The notes: a model not told the origin generated them from the letters alone. Counted from the first letter of the stretch, positions 6,913 to 15,361 are shown. The stretch: 17,410 bases of DNA from Immundisolibacter sp. (GCF_041601295.1 NZ_JBFIII010000060.1:1-17410), one strand, 5' to 3'. Numbers and translations are program-made.

Positions 6913-9618
6913 TCAGCCGATCTGGCCGTGGCATTGCTTGTATTTCTTGCCGGAACCGCAAGGACAGGCCTCGTTTCGACCCACCTTGCGTTGGGCGCGT
7001 ACGAATGGCGCGGCCTGACGGTCTGCGCGTGCCCGCTCCACGTCCTCGGCCGGCGCCTCGCCGGTCATGGCGCCGGCGGTCGCATGCTGGTAGTCATACT
7101 CCCCGGCCTGACGGCGCTGGCGCTCCACCGCTTCCACGTCTTCCTCCGCCCGAACCTGCACCCGCAGCAGCGTGGTCGCGACATCGGTCTTGACCCGGTC
7201 CAGCATCTGCGTGAACAGCACGAACGCCTCGCGCTTGTATTCCTGTTTGGGGTTTTTCTGCGCGTAGCCGCGCAGGTGAATGCTGTGACGCAGGTGATCC
7301 ATGGCCGCCAGATGGTCTTTCCAGTGGCTGTCCAGTACCTGTAGCATGACCGCCTTCTCGAAGTGACGCATGACCGCCGGCTCCACCCGTTGCTGCTTGG
7401 CGGCGAGCTCACCTTCCACGATCTCGATCAAGCGCGCGCGCAATGCGGGGCCGTCGATGTCCGGCACCGCAGCCAGGGCCACCGGATCAGCGCCGCTATC
7501 GAACTCACCATGCAAGGCATCTTTGAGTCCCGGCAGGTCCCATTGTTCTTCCACGCTGCCCGGCGGCACGTAACGATCGACCGCAGCGCCGACCACATCG
7601 CTCATCATGGCCTGGACCATGCCTGACACGTCGTCGGCTTCCAGCAGGTCGTTGCGCTGCTGATAGATCAGCTTGCGCTGCTCGTTGGCGATGTCGTCGT
7701 ATTCGAGCAACTGCTTGCGCATGTCGAAGTTACGGCCTTCCACTTTTTTCTGGGCATTCTCGATGGCGCGCGAGACCCACGGATGCTCGATCGCTTCGCC
7801 CGGTTCCAGACCCAGCTTCTGCATCCAGCCGGACACCCGCTCGCTGGCAAAGATGCGCATCAGGTCGTCCTGCAGCGACAAGTAAAAACGCGACGAACCG
7901 GGGTCGCCCTGGCGCCCGGAGCGACCACGCAGCTGGTTGTCTACGCGCCGCGACTCGTTGCGCTCGGTACCGACCACATGCAGGCCACCGAGCTGCACCA
8001 CTTTGTCGTGCTGCACCTGCCACTCGCTGCGGACGCGCTCGCGCTCAACAGGGTCCTCGACGCCCTGCAGACGGGCTTCCAGATTGCCACCCAACACGAT
8101 ATCCGTGCCACGGCCGGCCATATTGGTAGCGATGGTGACGGCACCTGCCTCGCCAGCGCCGGCGATGATCTGTGCCTCCTGCTCGTGATACTTGGCATTT
8201 AGCACCTGGTGCGGGACGGCAGCCTTTTTCAGAAGCTGCGACACCCGTTCCGAGGTTTCGATGGACGCCGTGCCGACCAACGCCGGCTGACCACGCAGGT
8301 GGCAGTCTTTAATGTCGGCAAGTACCGCGTCGTATTTCTCCTCGGTTGAGAGAAACACCTGGTCGCCGTAGTCCTTGCGCACCATATGCCGGTGAGTGGG
8401 CACGACCATCACCTCAAGCCCGTAGATGCTGTGCAGCTCGAAGGCTTCGGTGTCAGCGGTGCCGGTCATGCCGGACAGCTTGTCGTACAAACGAAAATAG
8501 TTCTGGAACGTGATGGTGGCGAGTGTCTGGTTTTCCTGCTTGACGGGCACGCTTTCCTTGGCCTCGACCGCCTGGTGCAGGCCCTCGGACCAGCGCCGAC
8601 CGGGCATCAGCCGGCCGGTGAACTCATCAACGATGATCACCTCGCCGTTGTTCACAACGTAGTGCACATCACGCTGAAACAGCGTGTGCGCACGCAGGGC
8701 CGCGTTCACGTGATGCATCAGCGTGATGTTGCCGGCGTCGTACAGGCTGTTGCCCTCGGCCAGCAGGCCGGCCTGCGCCAGCAACTCCTCGGCATGTTCA
8801 TGGCCCGCGTCGGTGAGTACCACCTGGCGTGTTTTCTCGTCCACGTGGTAGTCGCCGGGGCCTTCCGGCTCGGTCTGGCGCTCCAAGCGCGGGACCAGCA
8901 AATTGACCTTGGCGTACAGCTCGGTACTGCCCTCGGCCGGGCCTGAAATGATCAGCGGCGTGCGCGCCTCATCGATAAGGATGGAGTCGACTTCGTCGAT
9001 GATGCCGAACGCCCGCCGCTGCACCCGGTCCTGCGCGGTGAACGCCATGTTGTCGCGCAGGTAGTCGAAACCGAACTCGTTATTGGTGCCATAGGTGATG
9101 TCGGCAGCATAGGCCGCCTGGCGCGCAGTCTGGTCCAGGTTGGACACGATGACGCCCGTAGACAAGCCCAGAAATTCGTAAATCTGCCCCATCCAGGCCG
9201 CGTCGCGACGGGCCAGGTAATCGTTCACCGTCACCACATGCACGCCGTGCCCGGCGAGCGCGTTCAGGTAGGCGGGTAGCGTCGCCACCAGGGTCTTGCC
9301 CTCGCCCGTGCGCATCTCGGCAATCTTGCCCTCGTGCAGCACCATGCCACCGACCAGCTGCACGTCGAAATGGCGCATGCCAAGCACCCGATCCGCCGCC
9401 TCGCGCACTACCGCGAAGGCCTCGGGCAGCAGCTGATTCAGTGTCTCGCCAGCACCATAGCGCTGCTTCAGGATGTCCGTTCGCTGCCGCAGCTCAGCGT
9501 CGGTGAGCGCGCCAAACTGGTCTGCCAGCGCGCTTATTCGCGTCACCGACTTCAGGTAGCGCTTGATCTGACGCTGATTACGGCTGCCGACAACGCGCCG
9601 CACGATGGCCTGCCACAT
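6913..9618 (-). CDS. secA: Preprotein translocase ATPase SecA
   Basis: This 901-residue protein is the motor of the Sec export system and drives unfolded preproteins through SecYEG. It shows Walker A MRTGEGKT at 102–109, the preprotein-region motif VTVNDYLARRDAAWMG near 129–144, Walker B with DEVDSILIDEARTP at 208–221, and NMAGRGTDIVLGGNL in the second nucleotide domain. The C-terminal zinc/SecB tail has Cys885, Cys887, Cys896 and His897 (CPCGSGKKYKQCHG). The length is normal for proteobacteria. A GTG two codons earlier (9624) is possible, but the GAGG site is 7 nt from ATG 9618 and only 1 nt from the GTG, so ATG is preferred. It lies 9 bp after the M23 peptidase stop. Confidence 0.98.
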   Translation of the reverse strand: MWQAIVRRVVGSRNQRQIKRYLKSVTRISALADQFGALTDAELRQRTDILKQRYGAGETLNQLLPEAFAVVREAADRVLGMRHFDVQLVGGMVLHEGKIAEMRTGEGKTLVATLPAYLNALAGHGVHVVTVNDYLARRDAAWMGQIYEFLGLSTGVIVSNLDQTARQAAYAADITYGTNNEFGFDYLRDNMAFTAQDRVQRRAFGIIDEVDSILIDEARTPLIISGPAEGSTELYAKVNLLVPRLERQTEPEGPGDYHVDEKTRQVVLTDAGHEHAEELLAQAGLLAEGNSLYDAGNITLMHHVNAALRAHTLFQRDVHYVVNNGEVIIVDEFTGRLMPGRRWSEGLHQAVEAKESVPVKQENQTLATITFQNYFRLYDKLSGMTGTADTEAFELHSIYGLEVMVVPTHRHMVRKDYGDQVFLSTEEKYDAVLADIKDCHLRGQPALVGTASIETSERVSQLLKKAAVPHQVLNAKYHEQEAQIIAGAGEAGAVTIATNMAGRGTDIVLGGNLEARLQGVEDPVERERVRSEWQVQHDKVVQLGGLHVVGTERNESRRVDNQLRGRSGRQGDPGSSRFYLSLQDDLMRIFASERVSGWMQKLGLEPGEAIEHPWVSRAIENAQKKVEGRNFDMRKQLLEYDDIANEQRKLIYQQRNDLLEADDVSGMVQAMMSDVVGAAVDRYVPPGSVEEQWDLPGLKDALHGEFDSGADPVALAAVPDIDGPALRARLIEIVEGELAAKQQRVEPAVMRHFEKAVMLQVLDSHWKDHLAAMDHLRHSIHLRGYAQKNPKQEYKREAFVLFTQMLDRVKTDVATTLLRVQVRAEEDVEAVERQRRQAGEYDYQHATAGAMTGEAPAEDVERARADRQAAPFVRAQRKVGRNEACPCGSGKKYKQCHGQIG

Positions 9619-9625
9619 GGACACG

Positions 9626-9629
9626 CCTC
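9626..9629 (-). promoter_or_regulatory. Ribosome binding site that decides the secA start
   Basis: GAGG on the minus strand overlaps the TGA stop of the M23 gene (9630–9628) and is 7 nt from ATG 9618. It supports the ATG over the GTG at 9624 and implies coupled translation with the upstream gene. Confidence 0.55.
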
Positions 9630-10566
9630 AGCGCGCAGCGGTATGCAGCGGCCCTTCGCCTGCCGCCAGCGCGGCAAGGTACTCGGCCGGGTCCATGCGC
9701 CGGCCGTTGCGCAGCACCTCAAGATGCAGATGGGAACCTGTGGTGCGGCCGGTGCGGCCGACGCGGGCGATGAGCTGACTGCGTTTCACGGTCTGACCTG
9801 TGTGAACCAGATTGGTCTGATTGTGGGCATAACGGGTGCGAAAACCATTGCCGTGATCGATCTCGACCACCTTGCCATAGCCGCTTTCCCAGCCGCTGCT
9901 GATGACAACGCCGGCGGCCACGGCAACTACCTGCGAACCCAACGGGGCCCGAAAATCAAGCCCGGGATGAAACTCCGGGCGGCCACTGAAAGGATCGGCC
10001 CGGCTACCGAACAGCGACGACAGCCGACCGCCGGTCACCGGCGAGGGCAGATCGTCATGACGCTCGATCACGCCAGCGCCGATCACCCGGTCCAATACCG
10101 AGAACTGGGCCGCGCGTCGATCGATCTGCCGCGACAATCCGTCCAGAGCGGCTACGAAATTCACCATCCCGAACGGCTTGTCGATGTCTCCGTTGGAACT
10201 CACGTCAGGCGAAGCATCGAACTCGAAGGTTCCAGGAGCCAACCGTGCCGCTTTGCCTACCCGTTGCCCGACGGCCTCCAGTTTGGCCAGCCGGCCCTGC
10301 AACTCGCCCAGGCGTGCAGCAAGGGCCTGCGCCTGTGCCCGGGCCGTGATCAGGGTCTCATCCACCACCGAACGCTGGGCGCGCAACTCGTGGTGGATCG
10401 CCTTACGATCACGCAGTGCCTCGGACAAGGGCATGCTTGCGCCCAGCGCAAAGCTGCCAACCAGGGCGCCAAACGCCAGGCCGCCGACTGCCACCAGGGT
10501 ACGACCCCGCAGGTTAATGCTGCGCAGGCCGCCTGCCCGCGGCCACTGAATGTGCAGGCTGATCAT
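9628..10566 (-). CDS. Membrane-anchored M23 family (LytM) metallopeptidase
   Basis: The 312-residue protein has one N-terminal membrane segment (about residues 23–43), a probable coiled coil at 47–105 and a C-terminal LytM domain from about 178 to 285. The zinc site is complete: His200 and Asp204 (FHPGLDF) with His281 (GSHLHLEVL), plus His248 (RYAHNQ) and His279 as the expected catalytic histidines. Such proteins cut peptidoglycan cross-links or, by their coiled coil, activate amidases in the periplasm. All active-site residues are present, so it is probably a true endopeptidase. No Shine-Dalgarno sequence precedes the ATG, and a -10 box lies only 8 nt upstream. It heads the operon with secA and is divergent from dciA, a typical gammaproteobacterial arrangement. 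Confidence 0.93.
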   Translation of the reverse strand: MISLHIQWPRAGGLRSINLRGRTLVAVGGLAFGALVGSFALGASMPLSEALRDRKAIHHELRAQRSVVDETLITARAQAQALAARLGELQGRLAKLEAVGQRVGKAARLAPGTFEFDASPDVSSNGDIDKPFGMVNFVAALDGLSRQIDRRAAQFSVLDRVIGAGVIERHDDLPSPVTGGRLSSLFGSRADPFSGRPEFHPGLDFRAPLGSQVVAVAAGVVISSGWESGYGKVVEIDHGNGFRTRYAHNQTNLVHTGQTVKRSQLIARVGRTGRTTGSHLHLEVLRNGRRMDPAEYLAALAAGEGPLHTAAR

Positions 10567-10574
10567 CGTGGAAC

Positions 10575-10582
10575 ACTATAAT
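10575..10582. promoter_or_regulatory. Overlapping divergent -10 boxes for the M23–secA operon and dciA
   Basis: On the plus strand TATAAT occupies 10577–10582, a perfect -10 hexamer 45 nt before the dciA ATG. On the minus strand TATAGT occupies 10580–10575, 8 nt before the M23 ATG. Four bases are shared. No good -35 hexamer is seen at 16–18 nt in either direction, so activity rests on the -10 match and gene layout. If both are used, the two directions must compete. Confidence 0.45.
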
Positions 10583-10627
10583 CCGGACGGTCACCAAGCC
10601 ACACGAGGCCGGACCGGGCTGGACATT

Positions 10628-11122
10628 ATGGGTTCCCAGGAACACCTTCACAAGCTACTTGCCGCCCGCAACGGGCCGTTGGCCGCGCTGTTGCACGCCA
10701 GTCAACAACATGCGGCACTGGCGGCGCAGATCAAACGGTGCCTACCACCCGAGGTAGCGGCGGTGGTGCACAGTGCCGTTCTGAACCACGGCTGCCTGAG
10801 TCTGGGGGTGAGCAACAGCGCCTGGGCGTCCCGGCTACGCTTCATGGCGCCGCAAATCCGCGCCTGGCTGGCCGGTTGGCCGCACGATGAAGTCACCGCG
10901 ATCGAAGTGCATGTGCTGGTGGCTACGCAGCCGGCACCCGCGACAGCGGCAGATACACCGCGGTCGATCAGCGCCTCTACCCGCGCCCATCTGGAGGCGG
11001 TGGCGCAGACCAGCACCGATCCACGACTGGCGGCGGCGCTGCGGGCGCTTGCCCACAGTGGCCGGGGGCCAGGCGACGACAACGCCCGTCCGCTTCCCGA
11101 TTCCGATCCAGCCAGTGACTGA
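10628..11122 (+). CDS. dciA: DUF721 family protein, DciA-type replicative helicase loader
   Basis: The 164-residue protein matches the DUF721/DciA pattern: an N-terminal basic domain (about 5–100) with LHKLLAARNGPLAALL, KRCLPPEVAAVVHSAVLNHG and the conserved LSLGVSNSAWASRLRFMAPQIR, then a variable, proline- and alanine-rich tail. DciA helps place the DnaB helicase at the origin in bacteria without DnaC. ATG 10628 is chosen because an upstream in-frame ATG (10550) would overlap the M23 coding start and precede the -10 box. The ribosome site is weak. It is divergent from the M23–secA operon and converges on alkB, whose stop begins 37 bp after its own. Confidence 0.85.
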   Translation: MGSQEHLHKLLAARNGPLAALLHASQQHAALAAQIKRCLPPEVAAVVHSAVLNHGCLSLGVSNSAWASRLRFMAPQIRAWLAGWPHDEVTAIEVHVLVATQPAPATAADTPRSISASTRAHLEAVAQTSTDPRLAAALRALAHSGRGPGDDNARPLPDSDPASD

Positions 11123-11133
11123 CACCGATTACC

Positions 11134-11160
11134 GCGCGGGCTGAGCCCGGCGCTTGCTTT
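11134..11160 (+). terminator. Probable intrinsic terminator of dciA
   Basis: GCGCGGGC (11134–11141) can pair with GCCCG-G-CGC (11145–11153) around a 3-base loop with one bulged G, followed by TTGCTTT. The stem is strong but the T-tract is interrupted. It lies in the short gap between convergent dciA and alkB. Confidence 0.45.
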
Positions 11161-12311
11161 CAGCGAATGTTGGCGCCCTGGGCAAAACGCTGCGGCAGTG
11201 CGCCCGGCAGCCCATGGGGCACCACCTCGCCCTTGGCATAAAACGCTTCCAGCACCGGATGCACCAGCCGCCGCCACACCGCAGGCACGAAGGCGGCGAA
11301 GATCATGATCAGGTAGCCGTACGGCAACCGTGGCGCATCCTGCCGAACGCGCAGAATCTGGAACGGCCGGCTCGAGTTCTCGTGATGATCGGCGTGGCGA
11401 TCCACCGCCGTGAACAGGAAATTGCTCAGCATGTAGCTGTCATCCCAGGAGTGGATCGCCCGCGCCGGCTCGTACTCGCCGCCGGGCAGCTTGCGCCGTG
11501 ACAGGCCGTAATGCTCCATATAGTCACCGACCGACAGCAGGAAGCGCGGCGCGGCGTATTGCACCGCAAACAGCGCCAAGGCCAACGGGCCGAAGTACCA
11601 GGTCAGCCCCGCCACCCAGGCAACTTCGTTCAATGTCAGCCAGATCATGAGGTTATGCGGCGACAGCCAGCCGCGGCCCTGGCGGCCCAGGCGCTGCGCC
11701 TCGATCTGCCAGGACATCACGAACTTGCGCGAGATATTGCGCGTCGTGAACTTCCAGAACGATTCACCATAGCGGGCCGAGCCCGGGTCTTCCGGCGTCG
11801 CCACCAGGTTGTGGTGACCATAGTTGTGATACACGAGGAAGTTGGCCATGCCGCACAAACTGAATATCTGCACCCCGATGAACCGATCGAGCTTGCTCGG
11901 GTGATGGCACAACTCATGCGCCAGGGTGGCCCCAAAACCCACCCCCACCGCCATCGATAGCGCCAGGCCAATCTGCGCCTGCAATGCCATCTCGGTGTTG
12001 ATGATGAGGTTATAGCTGAACAGCACCAGCGCGACCTGCACCGGCAGATACAGCCACAGGGTCAGGCGGTAATAGAGACGTCTTTCATACTCACGCTCAA
12101 GCTGCGGCGGAACATTGGCGTTGTCCTCGCCCAACCACAGGTCCAGAAACGGCCCGACGCCGAACAACAGCCCAATGGTCAGCCAGTGCCAGGCGCCACC
12201 GCCCAGCCAATAGCCGACAAATGGCAGCATCGCCGTCAGGCTCACCGGAATGGCACCGACCTTGGTCAGCGGACTCAGACGGGTTTTCTCCGACTCCAGG
12301 GCAGCGTCCAC
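11160..12311 (-). CDS. alkB: AlkB-type alkane 1-monooxygenase (membrane di-iron hydroxylase)
   Basis: The 383-residue integral membrane protein has the eight-histidine pattern of membrane di-iron oxygenases: HELCHH (132–137), HNYGHH (162–167) followed by LVATPEDPGSARYGE, and RHADHH (305–310). It also has the AlkB-type MEHYGL motif (265–270) and IHSWDDSYMLSN (287–298). Hydrophobic segments near 20–60, 84–102, 112–130 and 224–256 fit AlkB topology. AlkB oxidises the terminal carbon of alkanes to an alcohol with electrons from rubredoxin; no rubredoxin gene is in the window. Box 1 has HH where AlkB usually has HK, and box 2 has Tyr before HN where Glu is usual, so chain-length range or substrate may differ. 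The GTG start has a strong AAGGAGGAG site. It lies 39 bp downstream of an aldehyde dehydrogenase, a likely operon. Confidence 0.87.
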   Translation of the reverse strand: MDAALESEKTRLSPLTKVGAIPVSLTAMLPFVGYWLGGGAWHWLTIGLLFGVGPFLDLWLGEDNANVPPQLEREYERRLYYRLTLWLYLPVQVALVLFSYNLIINTEMALQAQIGLALSMAVGVGFGATLAHELCHHPSKLDRFIGVQIFSLCGMANFLVYHNYGHHNLVATPEDPGSARYGESFWKFTTRNISRKFVMSWQIEAQRLGRQGRGWLSPHNLMIWLTLNEVAWVAGLTWYFGPLALALFAVQYAAPRFLLSVGDYMEHYGLSRRKLPGGEYEPARAIHSWDDSYMLSNFLFTAVDRHADHHENSSRPFQILRVRQDAPRLPYGYLIMIFAAFVPAVWRRLVHPVLEAFYAKGEVVPHGLPGALPQRFAQGANIR

Positions 12312-12318
12312 CGTGTGT

Positions 12319-12327
12319 CTCCTCCTT
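12319..12327 (-). promoter_or_regulatory. Strong ribosome binding site for alkB GTG start
   Basis: AAGGAGGAG on the minus strand is 7 nt from GTG 12311 and lies between it and the aldehyde dehydrogenase stop (12353–12351). It supports independent, efficient initiation of alkB within the operon. Confidence 0.7.
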
Positions 12328-12350
12328 GAGATTCAGCTTGAATCAGATGA

Positions 12351-13778
12351 TCAGCGTACGAAACGGTCCAGGATTCGGATCATGCGCGGCGAGTACGGCG
12401 GCATCGCCCAGCGCGTAAAGCTGATCCGGCTGACCTGGTGCAGAACCGCACGCTCATTGGAAAAGGCCTGGAAGCCGTAAAATCCGCCAGACTTGCCGAT
12501 ACCACTGTTGTTAACGCCACCGAACGGCAGGTTCGGGTGCAGCCCGTGCAGCATGACGTGATTAATCGTGCTGCCGCCAGACGAGGTACCGCGCAGGATG
12601 CGCTCGACGTTGGCCTTGATACGGCTGAACGCATACAGCGCCAGGGGCTTGGGCTTGGCATTGATCAGTTCAAGCGCCTGGGTAAGGTCGCGATAACTCA
12701 ACACCGGCAGCAGCGGGCCGAAGATTTCTTCGTGCATCAGCTTGGAGTCGGGCGACACGTCGGTCAGCACTGTCGGCGCGATGAAGCAGTCGGCCGCATC
12801 ACTCTGGCCACCGGTGACCACGCGCGCACCGCGCGCCAGGGCATCGTCCAGCAAACCCTGGACACGGGTGTGGTGACGCGTGTTGACAATGCGGGTCAAT
12901 TCCGGCGCCTTGCCGTCCTTGGCAGTCGCGTGCAGTTCCATTTGGCGCGTCAGCGCGCCGAGTAGCTCGTCCTTGCGCGACTCATGCACCAGAACATAAT
13001 CCGGCGCCACGCATATCTGGCCACCGTTCAGAAGCTTGCCCCAGGCCAGGCGCTCGGCGGCCGACTCGATGTCGGCGCTCTCATCCACGATCACCGGCGA
13101 CTTGCCGCCCAGTTCCAGCGTCACGGACGTCAGGTGCTCGGCAGCGGCGCGCATGACCACCTTGCCGATTTCCGGATTGCCAGTATAGAAAATGTGGTCG
13201 AACGGCAAGGTCAGCAGTGCTTGCGCCACCTCCGGCCCGCCCTCGAACACCGCTACCTCGGCCTCGTCAAAGCATTCGGCGACGATGGTGCGGATCACCA
13301 CGGCCAGCGCTGGCGTCATTTCGGACGGCTTGATCATGGCCGTACAACCGGCCGCCACGGCACTGGTCAGCGGCACAAAGCTCAGGAACACCGGCACGTT
13401 CCAGGGCGCGATGATCAGTGTTGAGCCCTTGGGCTCAAAGCGCACTGCCCCACGGGTGCCAAGCATATTGATCGGCGTCCTGACGCGCTGCGGGCGCATC
13501 CAGCGGCGCAGATTCTTGCGCGCCAGATCAATCGCCTGGGTCACCGGCATAATCTCGCCGAGCAGGGCTTCCACCTGCGGCTTTCGCATATCGGCGTAGG
13601 CAGCGGCGACGATGTCAGCCTTGTGCGCGATGACCGCCGCGCGCAGGCGCATCAGCTTTTCGAGGCGTTGCCCGACACTGGTTTCCCGCAACTCGATCTT
13701 GCGCGCTTGCTGCAGCGCAAACACTCTGGCCAGCTCGTCGTTCAGGCGGGATGCAGGTAGCTCGTTGATCGCGTTCAT
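12351..13778 (-). CDS. NAD(P)-dependent aldehyde dehydrogenase (coniferyl/fatty aldehyde dehydrogenase-like, class 3 type)
   Basis: The 475-residue protein has the ALDH signatures: APWNVPVFLSF with Asn127, FYTGNPEIGK (197–206) at the cofactor fold, LELGGKSPVIVD with general base Glu222, and NGGQICVAPDYV with nucleophile Cys256. The short length and the C-terminal NHVMLHGLHPNLPFGG segment fit the class 3 / coniferyl-aldehyde branch, which often oxidises long-chain or aromatic aldehydes to acids. Its position 39 bp before alkB suggests it oxidises the aldehyde made after AlkB action, though an alcohol dehydrogenase would still be needed. ATG 13778 has a perfect AAGGAGG site 6 nt upstream. A TATAGT (13812–13807) in the leader may be a -10 box, but no good -35 is visible. 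Confidence 0.92.
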   Translation of the reverse strand: MNAINELPASRLNDELARVFALQQARKIELRETSVGQRLEKLMRLRAAVIAHKADIVAAAYADMRKPQVEALLGEIMPVTQAIDLARKNLRRWMRPQRVRTPINMLGTRGAVRFEPKGSTLIIAPWNVPVFLSFVPLTSAVAAGCTAMIKPSEMTPALAVVIRTIVAECFDEAEVAVFEGGPEVAQALLTLPFDHIFYTGNPEIGKVVMRAAAEHLTSVTLELGGKSPVIVDESADIESAAERLAWGKLLNGGQICVAPDYVLVHESRKDELLGALTRQMELHATAKDGKAPELTRIVNTRHHTRVQGLLDDALARGARVVTGGQSDAADCFIAPTVLTDVSPDSKLMHEEIFGPLLPVLSYRDLTQALELINAKPKPLALYAFSRIKANVERILRGTSSGGSTINHVMLHGLHPNLPFGGVNNSGIGKSGGFYGFQAFSNERAVLHQVSRISFTRWAMPPYSPRMIRILDRFVR

Positions 13779-13941
13779 GAGGATCCTCCTTGACCGGTGA
13801 GGCTCAACTATAAAGGAGCGGCGAGCCGAACTGAATAGTCGTTAAGGAAATTCCAGTCGGCCCGCCCGGCCGCTGCAGCTCGCTCCGCCGCCACACTAAC
13901 GCGTTTGGCGCATCACGGCTGAAAACCATGGGTCATCAACA

Positions 13942-14835
13942 TCAAGGGTCCGGTTCAAACAGCCGCATACCGGCACCCTGCTCCAATGGCAACAGCATCG
14001 CCAAACTGTCCCGGCCACCGAGCCCAGCGGCCATGGTGGCCTGCATTGCCTCCAGCGCCGCCTCGCCGGTCAGGCTGTGCACGCCGCAGTCTGCGGCCAT
14101 TTCCAGCGCCAGGCTCAGGTCCTTGTGAAACAGGTCGCTGCGAAAACGCGGCTGCAAGTCACGGGCTTTAAGACGCGGGTACATCATCTCCAACACGGCG
14201 CTGCGGCCACTGCTGCCGAGCAGCACCTGCACCAGGGCATCCAGGTCGACGCCTGCGCGCTGGCCCACCAGCAGCATCTCGATCAGCGCCCGCTGGTGCA
14301 CGCCCACCAACAGGTTATTGACCAGTTTGGCCACCGCACCACTGCCGCTGGGCCCAAGACGCACCACCGTCTTGCCCAGGATTTGCAGCACCCCGAGCAT
14401 GCGCTCGAACACCGCCGGCTCACCGCCGACCATGATGCCGAGCGTCGCCGCCTGCGCGCCCGCCGGGCCGCCGGACACCGGCGCATCCAGAAAATGCACT
14501 CCGCGATTACGCGCCGCGGCGTCAATTTTGCGACAGGTTCCCGGCCCCACCGTGCTGTGGTCGATCAGCACCGTACCAGGCCGTGCATTGGCTACCAGGC
14601 CGTTGCTGCCAAGGTACACGGCCTCCACATCCGCCGGCATGGGCAAGCAGGTATGCACGACGTCCGACTGCGCCGCGAGTTCCGCATACCCGGGCGCCTC
14701 GACCGCCCCCGCGGCGATAGCCTGATCGAGCGGCGGCCGGCTGCGGCTGATCACCTGAAGAGCAAACCCCGCCCGCAGCAGATTAAGCGCCATCGGCAGC
14801 CCCATGGTGCCGAGCCCAACGTATCCGAGTTGCAT
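13942..14835 (-). CDS. Beta-hydroxyacid dehydrogenase (3-hydroxyisobutyrate dehydrogenase / tartronate semialdehyde reductase family)
   Basis: The 297-residue protein begins with a Rossmann fold (GYVGLGTMGLPMALNLL, 4–20), carries the substrate motif DAPVSGGPAGAQ (117–128) and has the catalytic Lys170 in GAVAKLVNN. Arginines at 31 and 33 just after the second beta strand suggest NADPH rather than NADH, an inference only. Family members reversibly oxidise short beta-hydroxy acids such as 3-hydroxyisobutyrate or glycerate, or reduce small aldehydes such as succinic semialdehyde; the substrate cannot be fixed from sequence. The start has GGAGG 6 nt upstream. It lies 46 bp after dgkA and 163 bp before the aldehyde dehydrogenase, all on the minus strand, so read-through is possible. 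Confidence 0.9.
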   Translation of the reverse strand: MQLGYVGLGTMGLPMALNLLRAGFALQVISRSRPPLDQAIAAGAVEAPGYAELAAQSDVVHTCLPMPADVEAVYLGSNGLVANARPGTVLIDHSTVGPGTCRKIDAAARNRGVHFLDAPVSGGPAGAQAATLGIMVGGEPAVFERMLGVLQILGKTVVRLGPSGSGAVAKLVNNLLVGVHQRALIEMLLVGQRAGVDLDALVQVLLGSSGRSAVLEMMYPRLKARDLQPRFRSDLFHKDLSLALEMAADCGVHSLTGEAALEAMQATMAAGLGGRDSLAMLLPLEQGAGMRLFEPDP

Positions 14836-14881
14836 GTCCGTCCTCCGTCAGCGCCCAGCGGGAATGCCCTGCGGGTCGGCA

Positions 14882-15241
14882 TTACACGCCGAACAGGCGT
14901 CCCGCGGCGATCAGCAACCACACCGTGGCGGTCAATATCAAGGCCACAAAGACCGCGGCCGAGCCCATGTCCTTGGCACGGCCAGACAACTCATGGCGCT
15001 CCACGCCAATGCGATCGATGGCTGCCTCCAGCGCCGAATTGAGCAGCTCGACAATCAGCGTCAGCAACAGGCTGCCCAACAGCAAGGCCCGTTCCGCTGC
15101 TGAGCGCCCCAGCCATAGCCCGAGCGGCGCCGCCACCAGGGCGATCAACAACTCCTGGCGAAATGCGGCCTCGCCACGGAAGGCCGCGCGCAGCCCCTGC
15201 GCGGAATAACGCGCAGCGCGCCAGATTCGCCGCAAACCCAT
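14882..15241 (-). CDS. dgkA: Diacylglycerol kinase
   Basis: The 119-residue protein is a small three-helix membrane kinase. It keeps the active-site stretch VELLNSALEAAIDRIG with Glu65, Asn68 and Glu72, and ELSGRAKDMGSAAV with Asp91; these match the residues known in the E. coli enzyme. It phosphorylates diacylglycerol to phosphatidic acid in the inner membrane and recycles the lipid left by periplasmic glucan or LPS modification. ATG 15241 has GGTGG 5 nt upstream; a GTG three codons earlier (15250) is an alternative. A terminator upstream separates it from the dioxygenase gene. Confidence 0.93.
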   Translation of the reverse strand: MGLRRIWRAARYSAQGLRAAFRGEAAFRQELLIALVAAPLGLWLGRSAAERALLLGSLLLTLIVELLNSALEAAIDRIGVERHELSGRAKDMGSAAVFVALILTATVWLLIAAGRLFGV

Positions 15242-15285
15242 ACCATCCACCCGTGGGACACCCCAAATGCTGGCACCAGCCTCAA

Positions 15286-15313
15286 AGAAAACGCCCCGAA
15301 CGAGTCGGGGCGT
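15286..15313 (-). terminator. Rho-independent terminator after the extradiol dioxygenase gene
   Basis: ACGCCCCGA (15291–15299) and TCGGGGCGT (15305–15313) form a perfect 9-bp G+C-rich stem with a 5-base loop. On the minus strand it is followed by TTTCT (15290–15286). It starts about 50 bp after the dioxygenase stop and isolates that gene from dgkA. Confidence 0.85.
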
Positions 15314-15361
15314 CTTCCGAAAGTGCCCGGCGCCGCAATCGCCGCCGGGCTTGAGATACCG

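Noticed and set aside
9334..10581. Plus-strand open frame of 415 codons
   Set aside because: It is antisense to secA and the M23 peptidase, both certain genes. Its translation is rich in His, Gln, Arg and Ala with no family motif, as expected for an antisense frame in G+C-rich DNA.
10550..10627. Upstream ATG for dciA at 10550
   Set aside because: It precedes the TATAAT box and overlaps the M23 coding start. The extra 26 residues do not resemble the family N-terminus.
14077..15042. Plus-strand open frame of 321 codons
   Set aside because: Antisense to the beta-hydroxyacid dehydrogenase and dgkA; no motif.
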